Assembly (NCBI GenBank): GCA_001557505.1
Contig: LSAX01000012.1
Span: forward strand, 1,116,001-1,180,000
Source of the DNA: Reticulascus tulasneorum
Taxonomy: Eukaryota; Ascomycota; Sordariomycetes; Glomerellales; Reticulascaceae
DNA: 64,000 nucleotides
Reading direction: 5' to 3'
The notes below the pieces were generated by a model. It was given only the letters and a program-made list of their open reading frames with translations, did no database searches and had not been told where the DNA came from. The position numbers were made by a program, and so were the translations under genes. Below, piece by piece: positions 21,917-32,932 of this stretch; position 1 is the stretch's first letter; every line of letters starts with the position of its first letter.

Positions 21917-23980
21917 AATCCCTAGGATGTGACAAAAGAATTCGGCCTTGACAAGAATCGGTACCCCAGAAATAGCAATCAATACGCTCAATTTGTTAGG
22001 CCTCTGACAGCTGTCAGTCGGTCAGATCTATGTTTAGCGGGAGAAAGCAGGTGTTCCTCGGGTAGTGCTGGTGATGCTGTGTATGGAATATTCAGCAGCT
22101 GGAATTGTCCAAGCACTATATACTGCCGTGGTTGTCGTCGTGTCATGAAGACTGGGAGTGAATCGCCGTTGACGAACTGAGCTAGGACCGAGTCCCGTCA
22201 AAGCATGTATCTGGTCTGCCGTCTTTGAAGTGATGTACTTGTTTTCGATGACGCCCGATCTTGTCGTCGCAGCAGTGTGGCCACCAGGCTGTGTATAGTA
22301 TAAAGGAACCACGTCGCACCGCTGCTGAGTGATGGCATAATAGTTTTGAGATCATATGCCTCACTCTGAGATGGCAGAGGTTGCTAAATGTTTTCTGGTC
22401 AATGCACACCGAATCTCTGTTGAGTCGCCTTCATCTCCCTTGTTTGTGAATTCATCATGACTGAGAATCCTGAGCTGCTGGTTGTTTGATGCTTTCACCC
22501 CAGCGGCTTAAATCTTCTCAATATACTAGTTGCTTTGCCATTCTTACATCAATTTATGAGGACCCCCTAGCATACTGCTGGGTTTCAAGTATAATATGGA
22601 TGAGAAGACGACAGCGCGGGCTATAATGCTAGCGTACGGTAGCAAGGCGGCTTCCTGGGTGCTTCCAGCTCGTTGGCTCCACCTGTTGCCCGTAGACCAA
22701 TCGCGACCAGCTACAAAGTTCATACAACGCGACACCGGTCGCGTACGGGAACCTTCACGGACGAGGGGTGAACTGTTGGTTCTCCAAACATAGGTATAAT
22801 CTGGTTCTGGTCAGAGTCTTGCTGAGTCCGTACATGCGCTTAGCTCGAGGCTTGTATTGCCCAAGCTCAAGATCTTTCCATCATTTTCTACGGGCTGAAC
22901 GAGAGCATTGAATCCCCACCGCATTAATCTTGCGCTCTTATACATCCCGTCTAACCACTATGAGTCTTCCCGTCCTCCTGAAACTAGTAATTACTAGATC
23001 TCGATGGTAAAACAGGCACCAGGATCCTATGAGAGCTGTGTCGATCGGCACACATTGCCCGATTTAATGAGATGGCATTGAATGACAACGTCACTACGAT
23101 CTAACTGTGGCGGGATATTTTATAGTAGAATGGACATGGCAGGGGTAGTACTCTCAGAACCATGTTCTTGATATCATACTCGGATCCTCATAGTAGTTTC
23201 TCCCGTGATATTCAGTCTGCCCAGTTGGTCGTTATCAATCTCTCTCATCGGAACGCCTAATTACCCCTACCGTGGCGAGTTTCAACAAAATTGTTGGTGC
23301 CGGGCAATCTGGGTTCCGATGCTAGAAGTCTAGATGCCGAATTCGCCCCATAAATGTGTCCTGGGCACTTGAAAGCTTTAGAATTGGTCTTTATGACGGA
23401 GAGAACCTGGAGCCCTTGAGACCAAAAGAGACACAAACCGTTGCATTTAAAGAAGAGGGGTCTAAAGAAATGTCTCCTACAAGTAGATGGACTTATGCAT
23501 GTATCCAAACTCTTTAAGACTACCAGCTCAGCAAAGGTATGGGGTCCCTTTGAAAATAGTGCTCCCCTGTCTCTGTGTATCGTATGTGACCGCCCGGTGC
23601 TTTCACCTTGGCTGGGGCATTGGCCCAGCATTCTTAAGACTCCGCCGTCGCAGCCCAGAAACGTGTTGGCCGCTCATTGGAAATCACTTTCATCACCGGA
23701 TAGTACGCCATGTCACAAAGTCCTTACGAAGATGATATGCCACTGCTGAAAGCTGAGGAAATTCCTCTCCGGGGTTTAGAGAAATAAATTCAATTTCATC
23801 TGACATGGAGTGGGGAGCGCAATACGAACTCATCTATCTAACGCCCAAGTTTCCTCCAAGTCTTGCATCTTCCCAAAAGTTCCAGCAATTGAATGATAAT
23901 GTAAATGGGAGAGAGCGTCTACGTGACGGTATATCTACACCAAGTTAAATCGGGCGAGAGGCGAGTCTTTCCCGGAAGTC
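21917..23980. other. Intergenic region holding a decayed chitinase copy
   Basis: Between the MFS gene and the chitinase 3' end. The section 22186-22810 is a degenerate copy of the chitinase promoter, start and part of its last large exon (listed separately). The rest (22811-23980) shows no gene I can support; open frames near 23257-23749 on both strands have no motif. Confidence 0.5.
22186..22810 (-). pseudogene. Relic of a LysM/GH18 chitinase gene: promoter and start fused to a 3' fragment
   Basis: On the minus strand, 22810-22340 matches the chitinase upstream region (29060-28608) with shared blocks such as GTAGACCAATCG, ACGGACGAGGGGT and AACATAGGTATAAT. At 22340-22277 it matches the start and signal-peptide codons, though with changes that break the frame. 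At 22272-22186 it abruptly matches the fourth chitinase exon (about 24545-24630), encoding the ENKYITSKTADQ-like segment of GAIDNKYITSETADQ. About 3.9 kb between these points, including all LysM, CBM18 and GH18 coding sequence, is missing. It is a duplicated gene that lost its middle by deletion. The surviving 92-residue frame has no catalytic part. Confidence 0.75.
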
Positions 23981-26524
23981 TTAAACCTCGTTGCAGGGGA
24001 ATGTGGTGCTGTTCCAGCTTTTGTGATTCTTCCAATTCTTATAGGCTTCTTCGGCCGAGCAGACCGGAATTCGGAAGATCCCAGGGGCGCGAACGTTGAC
24101 CGGCTCGTCATTTTCATTAAAAAGAAGGTCCATTTCTACCCTTTTGGTGGGATCGAGCGGTGGCGCCCCGTTGCGCTGGCCGTGGTATTTAAAGGTTGCG
24201 ATAGATCTACGCACTTAGTTAGCTCAACTTGAGTGCACCAAGACCAATCTGTCACGTTTCTGGCTAGCCTTGTTGTATGCTCACGAGCGGGATGCCTAGC
24301 CACGTAGCAGCGTGGATATTAGATATGAGTACACTTACCCCCCAATGATATCGTCGACCGATAGAGTGCTCCAGTATTTCAGACCATCGAAAGCATGCAG
24401 ATCCGAAGTCCCCGGAAGCGGTTCGAGATATGGAGTCTTTCCCTCGGTCCAACAAGGGGGCGGACTGGGATTTGGGCCGGGGCTCTCATATTGGCATTTC
24501 GCGCCTTCGGCATGATAAGGCCGGTGGGGGCTGACCAGGTAGTACCGAGTCCCTTCAAAGCATGCGCCCGTCTGGTCTGCTGTTTCTGAAGTAATGTACT
24601 TATTGTCGATTGCGCCGATCTTGTCGCAGCCGTCGCTTCGGATGACCACCGGGCGGTAGCCGGCAAGGAGCCAGGTTCTCGGGATCATTACGGCGTACAA
24701 GACTCTCGTTACCTGGGTCTCGAGCTGGGCTGGTTGAAGTAGTTCTTTCCTTTCTCTTTCTTGCGGCGTGGTGCCGCCTAATATCATCTTCCCGTCACGG
24801 ATGAAGCTGAATAGGCGATCAATTGTGGCGTCGGAGCCAGACCAGAGCTCATAGGTAATATTCGAAACGGCCTCCTGCCAATTGTTGACGTAAAACAACA
24901 TGTCAGAGCGGACTTGCTTTTCTATCTCCTTTTCAAAACTGGACAAGCGGCACCAAACCAAATCAGCGTTTCTGTACACCAAAACATGCCAGTAGTCGTC
25001 TCATGATATCGCTCAGAGCATCCGCAGTTTACATACCTCTGTTGGATATCCTTAACGAGACTAAGACCCCAACTCGTCATGCCTGCTGTTATGTCCTTTA
25101 AGTTGTCCGTGACCTTTCCGGATCTCAAGACTTGAATTTCACGCCACTGTTAGCATGAGAGCAACGCGCAATTGCAGGCCACTGAGAAATCTGCTCACCA
25201 TTGTTAAAAAACGGGCCCAGAAGCATAGATAGTGTCATTCCAAGAAGATCAATAAATATATTGAAGCTTCTGAGATCTTGAGTTGGCTCGGGCATTGTGG
25301 CAAACGTTCCCATGAACGGCTCAATGACAACGTCAAGCTTGTTCAGTGCGCTAGCAATCGCTTCCGACAGATGTCCGAAATGCTGCATGTTTCCCTCCGG
25401 TCAGTACCAACGAGGGAGAAAAACGTAACTCAGAGCGTTAAACATTCGGATGGCATACCTCATTTAGAGTCACAAACGACTGAAGGATGAACGAGCCTGC
25501 CGGACCGCTGTGCACAGTCTGGATGCAGAACATGGGCAATGGTGAGCAGCCCCCCGGATAGCGGCACTGGAAGTCGCCCTCGCCGCCATCGAAGAAGCCG
25601 CTTGCCCAGGCGGAGAAGCTCGACGTACGTTCAGGCCTCGCCGAGCTCGTCCAGTTGAACACAAAGTCGCGCCACGCACAGTCTGTGTTGACGCCATGCC
25701 ACCGGTCTTCGGATTCCATCAGAATGTCGGTCGCTTCTCGTTTCATACAGTCGAATCCATCCACGCTCCTCCACTGGCAGCCCTCCAGGGATGACAATGC
25801 CTCGTACGAGTCTTCTGTCATAAACTCTTGCGGCAAGAATGCCTCCAGGTCAACTGCCCAGTCGGTGACCCCCCCGAAATTGAGGTTCTTGTATATGTTT
25901 GTTCTTGCTGCCTTCACCGACGAGTTCATGTAGGCGACCCACTCCACGTCGTCGTACACCAGGTAGTTGCTCATGGTGACCTTGTCATCGTAGAACTGCT
26001 GGACGTTACGGTTTGTCTGCGCTATCTTCTCGATCTCGGCATTGGCAATGTATCCAGCCGTTCCCGTGCAGGGGCCCTTCTTTGCATGCGACTCCGTTCC
26101 CAAATAAGTGCACATGTCTCCCGTGCAGCCCTTCTTCGACATCCGAAATGAACGCCCGTAGCTCGTAACGCCGACGATTACCTTGGCCGCCGGCACCCCT
26201 GCCCGCGTGATCATAGACAACGCGCCGAGCGTCTCTGTATAGTTGACGTGGGATCTGAGACAATCACCATTGAGACATCCCGACTGAGAGTACGCGTTTT
26301 GGTAATCCCACTGTCCGTGCAGATCGTAGGTCATGTAGACGATGTAGTCGAGTGTTTTTGACATTTCTTCGATGGGAATTCCTTTCAGATACCAGTACGA
26401 GGCGGGAGCTGCAATCGAGATGGATTTCGCGGGCAAGAGTTGGCGGAGAGTTTGCACAAGAGCCAGGTAGTTGCTGCCCTCGACGGCCTGGCCTTTGGGT
26501 ATCCCTGGGATATCCGGGGCTGCA

Positions 26525-26555
<31 letters not shown>

Positions 26556-28608
26556 GGTTGTGTTCCTTGACAAAGTTGGCGAGATTCCTGGCTAGCAGCT
26601 GTCGGTTTTGGGGTTCCACTGCTTGGCGGAATATCCAGTATCGGTCAGGCATAGTCGAGTCGTCCCAGCCACCAAACGATATGATGCGTTTGATCCCCTT
26701 TAATTTCACAAATTTGGTGAACTGCTCCTGCGAGGAGCTCATGTCGACGGTAAATTGCGGAGTGATTCTGCCAAAGGCGAAGTGGACGTGCGAGAAGCGG
26801 CTCGTGTCTATCTGGGCAACGTCCATCCAGAGACAAGGCCTGTTTCTGTTCCACGCCTCAAAGTACGCAATTCGGATGAACTCCTTGGGCGGCTCGCGGT
26901 TGTTGATGATTCCGGTCCCGCAGTTGGAGATGCAACCGGACGCGCCGAGGGCGCCGGTCCCTGTCTTGTCGCAGAACTCTGGCGTGGTTCCGCAGTAGCC
27001 CCAGGCGCTGCAGCACGCCTTGAGAGGGCATGGGTTCAAATCGGCCATGCTCTTGCCTTTGGCTGGCTTCGCCGTTCCTGGAACTGTCGGTCCACACGTC
27101 GCTCCGTCTTGCGCCACTGGTAGCGGGGGATCGCCATGGCTTATGCAGATCGCCATTGCCGGTCGCATGCTGGAACAGTTTGCCCAGCCCCATGTTTTCA
27201 TCTTGTTGAACTCCTCCAGCTTTTCCGACTGCAGTCCGTGGGCTTCAGCTATCTTCCAACAGTTGTCATCGGGCACTGTGACGTATGTCGCGCAAGTTCC
27301 GTCTGCATTTGGCTGCGGTGTCCGGTCACGAAGCTTGCCAGGCGTGCAGCAGAGAAATTGTTTTGGTTTCAGGTCCTCGCAGAACCGCGGCGCCGTGTTG
27401 TACTTCAAAAGGTCTTCTTGGGGGACTCCGCACTTAGATGCTAGGCTCCAGCAGCCGTCCCCTGCCTCAACCTGTACATCACGACATGTTCCGTCCGGGT
27501 TAGCTTTCGGAGTCGGCAGGTCACCAGACGAACAACAAACGCGTTGCCCTGGTTTCAGAGTGGAACAAAAGTTGGCAGCCTTGTTGTACTTTGTAATATC
27601 GTTACCGTTGATACCGCATTTGCTTGCCAGTGATGCGCAACCATCCCCTGACGCCACCTCGATAGTTCGGCAATCTGCCCTGCGCAATAGCCCTGGGGAG
27701 GAATGTAGTCTAACAACTGGTGCGGTAATATTTGAACTGGTACCGTTCGTTAGATATGTATTGGCAGGAGGTCTCGGCTGAGAGCCGGCATCAGGGGTTA
27801 TCCAGAGAATTGTGTTTTCGCGCAACTCCGAATTATCCAGTTTGGCGACGCATTCAGCACTGTCCCAAGACTTAAGTGCCTTTTGAACCTCTGAAACTGC
27901 AGATATCCCTCCACTGGTGTCGACTATTACTCCTAGGGTGGTGGAGCTGAACTGCCCAGACCCGCAGAGCTGAAGGACGAGAGAGCGGCCAACACCGACT
28001 TCACGCAAGTGCCTGATAGCCTGCTGGAGAACCGTGAAAGCGGCGGCGACCTTATTGATGCGAGAACCAATGTATATCCCTACCACAGTATCGCCGTAGT
28101 GTGCGAGCAGAGTGGTCGGTCTGTCACTGGTGTGGTCCGCACTGACACTAAGGAATGTGCTTATCTCCACAAGGAGTGCGATCCCTTGTCCAGGGATGGT
28201 GTTGTCTGAGCAATCTGACCAAGACGCCTCCAGAGAAACTGGGGTGGCTGCCGCTGACGCAAGGGTCTGGTTCCAAGAAACTTCGATCGATCGCATGGCC
28301 TCTCCGCGTAGCGAGGTGCAGCTACGGATGTAAGGAACGGTATCGGAGTAAACATCATTGTAGATGGCAATGTCAAAAAGTTTCGGTTTATAGTTGCAGA
28401 ATAGAAATCGGTCCCAACTTTGAAAGACTGTCCAGTTGCTGGGGTGTTCGCCCAGATCCTGGATCAGACCAGGACATGGTATCGAGGGTGGTAAGTACGA
28501 TGAGCCGAGCGCGTAGACATCCACAAGAAGCAGAGACGCAACCACCGTGGCCACCAGGCAGTGAACGGTAGAAATGAACCACATCGCGCCGCTTCTGTGT
28601 AATGGCAT
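23981..28608 (-). CDS. Secreted multi-domain chitinase: 3 LysM, CBM18, GH18 (killer-toxin-like subgroup C)
   Basis: Five minus-strand exons (28608-25459, 25382-25199, 25130-25037, 24971-24339, 24206-23981) give about 1428 residues. A signal peptide-like hydrophobic stretch lies near residues 9-34. Cysteine-rich LysM-type modules start near residues 312, 375 and 439; a CBM18 chitin-binding module spans about 504-560 (NPCPLKACCSAWGYCG). The GH18 domain has the catalytic signature DGIDIDWE at 686-693, with Glu693 the acid. The C-terminal 500 or so residues lack known catalysis but are typical of subgroup C chitinases, ending with a cysteine-containing IFRIPVC...NW segment. Such enzymes act outside the cell on chitin, in mycoparasitism, wall remodelling or competition. 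The four introns (65-132 nt) are GT-AG. It is divergent from a DUF7136 gene. Confidence 0.9.
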
Positions 28609-29167
28609 AGACGTTCGGAGGTCCTTTACCTCAGTCTGGGACGGCAGGTTTGGTTAAATGTTCTCTGATCAGTGGACACCGATTCTCTGTCGAGTCGCCC
28701 TCTGTTGTCCTCCATCGCCTTCTATCTCCCTTATTTGTGAACCCATCAAGACCGAGCATCCTGACCTGTTGGTTGTTCGACTCTCTCATTTCGGCGGTTA
28801 AACTCCATTGCCTTTGCCGTTCTTAGTCTTTCAAGTTCCCAGCGTACTTGAGGGCTGCAAGATGGCAAGGCGACCGCACGGGCTAGGTGGCTTCCCGGGT
28901 GCTTCCAGGTTGTTGGTTCGATTTACCGTTGCTCGTAGACCAATCGGGACCGGCTAAGGAAGTTCATGCAACGCGACACGGGTCGGGTGTGGGAACGTCA
29001 TTCACGGACGAGGGGTCAAGCTGTTGGTTCTCTAAACATAGGTATAATTTGATTCTGCCATCCATCCTGTGCAGTTTTGACTTCTTCTCCTTTTCCCATC
29101 GCTCAGGTCAATCTGGTGTTAGTTGACGGAATCAACCAACAAAATTCTTCGCCAATCACGCAACAGG
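28609..29167. promoter_or_regulatory. Bidirectional promoter region between chitinase and DUF7136 genes
   Basis: 559 bp separate two divergent start codons, so both genes probably use this region. About 450 bp of it (28608-29060) is also present in degraded form at 22340-22810, including a GTAGACCAATCGGGACCGG-like block and AACATAGGTATAAT. The shared blocks are candidates for regulatory sites, since they resisted change in the copy. Confidence 0.5.
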
Positions 29168-30073
29168 ATGATAATGTCGTTCCGTCATTTAATGAGCTCG
29201 CACGGGCTCGCACTGCGCCTTATTTTAATTTCAAACCTCACGTTGGTACTATCAATTGGATCTCTTCCCGCAACGCTGGAAATCGACCTTGTGTTCCCCC
29301 GAAACGACACTACCTACAAACGCGTCTATCCTTTCCCCGTCGTCTTCGCCATCCAAGGCGCTACAGTTGCTTGGCAGCACGGCCTCCATCTCTCTTGGGA
29401 GCTCCAGAGCGAGAATCTCGAAGTAGACCACGGAGCTCTCCCGCTGAACTTGCCAGGCTGGCAGCACGGCAGCACCTGGACTACCGGCGAAATCTCTAGT
29501 GGCCAAGACCCCTTCATTTTCATTTCTAGCGCTGACGGAGTCAAAAACTCCACCGCAGAGTTCTATACTCTCCGCTGGATGGTCCTCTTCAAAGAAAACT
29601 GCACCCTCAGCGGTCCCACCCCGGGCTCTACCGCCGGGGGTCCAATGCAGTACCACTCATACGGCTTTGTTCAACTAGCCGTGGACGACGAAACAGGCGT
29701 GGAGCCGACGATTACTCCTGAAATGGAGGGGTGCCCAACAAATGGCACAACAATTCGCATGGCGGCATCCGTCGAGGGGAGCTTCGGCAAGTGCATTGTT
29801 CTTGACGAGGCAAACCTGAACCCATTGCCGAATCCTTGCAATGTCAAGGTGTCTGCGGAAATGGCTGCCAATGTAACCAAAAGCATGCTGGAGTCGGCAA
29901 GGTGCACGACCGGCACATGGCCGAACCCGACCTTCATCGCGCCGTGCAACCACGACATGAGCCCTACACCAATCCAACCGCCTTCAGTGGCATCTCGATA
30001 TGGCGAGAACAGCACCATCTTCTTGGTACTCATGTTTGCGGGGATTTTTAGCTTCTGGCTGCTCATGTCCTGA
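29168..30073 (+). CDS. DUF7136 secreted protein, probably GPI-anchored
   Basis: A single exon of about 301 residues from ATG 29168 (a second ATG follows two codons later). A hydrophobic signal sequence (LALRLILISNLTLVLS) is followed by the DUF7136 opening ATLEIDLVFPRNDTTYKRVYPFPVVFAIQ. The middle holds paired cysteines and several N-glycosylation sites (NDT, NST, NCT, NGT). The C-terminus has a short polar stretch and then FLVLMFAGIFSFWLLMS, the pattern of a GPI-anchor signal. Function of DUF7136 is not known; a cell-surface place is likely. It is head-to-head with the chitinase, which suggests co-expression and perhaps a role in shielding or partnering the enzyme at the wall; that is inference. 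Confidence 0.82.
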   Translation: MIMSFRHLMSSHGLALRLILISNLTLVLSIGSLPATLEIDLVFPRNDTTYKRVYPFPVVFAIQGATVAWQHGLHLSWELQSENLEVDHGALPLNLPGWQHGSTWTTGEISSGQDPFIFISSADGVKNSTAEFYTLRWMVLFKENCTLSGPTPGSTAGGPMQYHSYGFVQLAVDDETGVEPTITPEMEGCPTNGTTIRMAASVEGSFGKCIVLDEANLNPLPNPCNVKVSAEMAANVTKSMLESARCTTGTWPNPTFIAPCNHDMSPTPIQPPSVASRYGENSTIFLVLMFAGIFSFWLLMS

Positions 30074-31179
30074 ACTTAGCCTAGGTAGTAATTGCAAATC
30101 AACTACACCGATGTAAATTTTCGATGCTCTCTTTCTGTCCCGTGCTTGGCCGGCTCGTCCCCTCCCGCTTAACCTGGGGAGTATTCTAAAACTTCAACGC
30201 CGAAACAGACCCGGTGACGGCCCAATTAGCCGTTCCATTCCCTCGGGTCTGGCGACCGCGTGGACCCTTGCAGCTGACTATATTGCGGTTGGTTTGACCA
30301 ACGGTACACGATTAATTCTCAGGTTTGGCGAGTCAGACTGCGTGCGGGGCTCTCCATGGTTGGGTGTGCAAGAGAGAAAAACAAAGTAGTGGTCTTAAAT
30401 TTGGGTAATTTCATGATCCCTCCCTCCCCTTGGATCGGGGTCTTCCGAGGCCCACTTCATGTTGCCAAGCTCACCCTCTTGGCCAAATGGGAGGTGATGG
30501 CAAGATGGCCGGTGGTTTCCTGGCGTTTGGCCAGCATTGTCCACCTGCATGGTCCTAGATCTGGCCGGCGGTATAAGCGAAGTGAAGGATGAGCGACACT
30601 TTCCAAGTGTCGTTAGTTAACGCCGTTTATCATAGTAGCGGCAGAGGCAACGATTCGGAACGGGAACAAGACGTCGGTTGGTAGAATGTCAGCTCGCTGC
30701 AAGCCATGCAGGAGGCCCGCGAATAACAGCGGCATTCCCTTATATATATTTTCCGAAGTGGACGTGAGAAAGAAAGCCTGGGATCTAGAATGCATGTAAC
30801 TCTCCCACCTAACCACTAAATCGAGGTTACGTAGATTATTGTAATGGAACATTGTGGGCGAATGTCGCACTGAATTTGTAATTAGCAAGTTAAGCGGCAC
30901 TGGTTCCGACGACCCACTTGCGCTTAGCAGTTTGGGGAGACCCACTGCCGGCCCCGCAAACCCGTCAACCGTCTACCGACAGTGTGGGTCTGATCAAATT
31001 CCTGGCAGAGCCGCATTGTAAACGCTTTCCTCTGCTTGTGCAACCAACTCTAACGTCCATGGTATATCTCAAGCTCAAAATACACTCAGGTCTCTGCAAT
31101 CTTTTGTGTCCGGAAAAGGGATATGTCACCAGTTGCCTGAGCGCAACATCTGCCTCTATCCCCACATCTAGAGATTACG
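30074..31179. other. Intergenic region, no gene seen
   Basis: It holds the 3' flank of the DUF7136 gene and the upstream region of the F-box-like gene. Open frames at 30356-30592 (plus) and 30613-30945 (minus) show no motif or good start context. Confidence 0.35.
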
Positions 31180-32558
31180 ATGGAGGCTCTAGCGCCTGAG
31201 CTGCTGACCCAGATCATATCCCCTCTGTTTCATACCGGAACAAACCATGTAAATATCCTAGACTATGCTGTGGTATGTAGACGGTGGAGCGGCGTTGTTC
31301 TTCGGCTGCTCTATCACGATATCGTCTTGGATACCCCACGAATTCACCGCTTCATTTCGGCTTCGGACTTGGACGCCGCAGCGCACACACAATCATTGAC
31401 TCTGCGCCTATCACAACCAGTCTTGGTGGAAAGACATCTGATCCGAGCATGGGTGATGCAGGCCTTGTCGCAAACGATATGCTAGACAGATCGCTGCTCG
31501 CCTTGGCCAGGATACTCCCACTCATGGCCGATCTCAAAAGCTTCTCGCTGTTGGCGCTGCTTGTACCGCATGGATGGCACTTTGCCATTTATTCTTCGAC
31601 CATTGCGACACTGCTCAAGGCCCTGCCTCCTAGCTGTGTAAACCTCGAGATAGCGTGTCGGGGCTACGATGCCCCAAGACATGTGCCAGGCACGGGCGCT
31701 CTTACTGGTCCGGCAGTTCATTTGTGTGACGACGTACGCAGCGTGCTGACGCGCATGCGGAGCGTGAGACTGCAGCTGAGGACGGTATGCGGCTCCTTGT
31801 TCACCACTCAAGATGGAACGCCTCGGAGCGAGACTCTTGAGCTGGACTCCACGCCAGTCCAGCTGCGACACCTGGAAACACTTTTGATTGATGAAAGGGT
31901 CGGGTGGCAAACAAATCCGACCTGCAATAATGACTCCATATCGGCAACAGCGTCCCTGGATCTTATATCACACAAAACACTCCCTGATGGCTCAAGCTAT
32001 ATCAAAGACGGAGCTCAGATCGTTGTTATGCGTGCTGTAAAAGCCAGCCACGAGGACAGAACCAGCTATAACACAACCTTGCGTAGTCACATGCATCAAA
32101 AAGTCACATACGCCTTTCCCAACGTCAACCTGCCCCCTCCCTCGCGTGGTAGTCCGATGCCCCACTACGTCCGCACCGAACAGGGCAATTTTGTCGCCTT
32201 GTCATCGGCGGCCCTCAAGAGAATGACTGAGGGTCCTCCTCTTTGGCTGACTCTCCAGTCGGGCGCCAGGGTTCCAGCGAGGGCTGCCGGCGGAGTCGAT
32301 GCCGCAGAGCCTGTGATTAAGGATGCAGAAATTGCGGATCAAGTCGTGACGGAGGCTGCGTGGCGAGCTAGGTTTCCCCGGGGCTTTTGTCCCTTGTGGT
32401 ACAACGAGAAACTAGCCGGTATGGAACTTATCAGCACAGAGACCAGGCAGGATCCTAAGTCGTTCCTGGAGCTAAGAGCGGTTGTCGAGATGACACCTTC
32501 TGGATGGCGACGGGAACCAGAGGACAGTGCCTTTTTGATCAGGGATGAAGCAGAGTGA
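31180..32558 (+). CDS. F-box-like protein with a frame break near 31410-31440
   Basis: The first frame from ATG 31180 encodes an F-box-like start (LAPELLTQIISPLF, DYAVVCRRWSGVVLRLLYHDIVL) and continues to TQSLTLRLSQPV. It stops at 31485. A second frame, shifted by one base, takes over (GLVANDMLDRSLLALARILPLMADLKSFSLLAL) and runs to 32558, with the leucine-rich, receptor-like body expected behind a fungal F-box. I found no GT-AG or GC-AG pair in 31390-31500 with the length needed (2 modulo 3), so a one-base deletion or sequencing error is the simplest reading. F-box proteins feed substrates to SCF ubiquitin ligases; the target here is unknown. Total length would be about 455 residues. Confidence 0.55.
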
Positions 32559-32932
32559 TAATCAACGATGATTGCACACTGTAACAAGGGCGTCTTAGAT
32601 TGACGAGGGTCATATATGATATTGCATAAACGACAGGGCTGCTTTCCAGCATTATGATCGACTCGGTCTGGCTGTCTTGGAATCTACCTATCAGCTTTAC
32701 CGTTCGATGCCTCATTATTAGTACTGCAGAGTGCGGATTGGCATCAGGTAACATATTGGGGCTACAAGGCACCACCATCGTGGCGCGGCGCCCAGCGGAG
32801 TTGTGTTTTAATACAATAATGTGGTTATAGTAAGAGCTGAGTATCTTAATTAGAAGTTTGCGATTCTGCTTTTCTTCAGAATCCGACAATAGCGCAGCCA
32901 GTTGTGAGAAGCACATCCCCAGTTCAGTGACC
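32559..32932. other. Convergent 3' flanks
   Basis: Between the ends of the F-box-like and FAD monooxygenase genes. AT-rich, no gene or repeat seen. Confidence 0.35.

Noticed and set aside
22034..22312. 92-residue minus-strand frame as a gene
   Set aside because: Its middle matches a chitinase exon fragment and its start matches the chitinase signal-peptide region in the wrong frame, so it is part of the relic.
26471..26998. 175-residue plus-strand open frame
   Set aside because: Antisense shadow of the GH18/CBM18 exon.
27020..27781. 253-residue plus-strand open frame
   Set aside because: It lies opposite the LysM coding sequence of the chitinase and is cysteine/leucine-rich only as a mirror of it; no motif or start context of its own.
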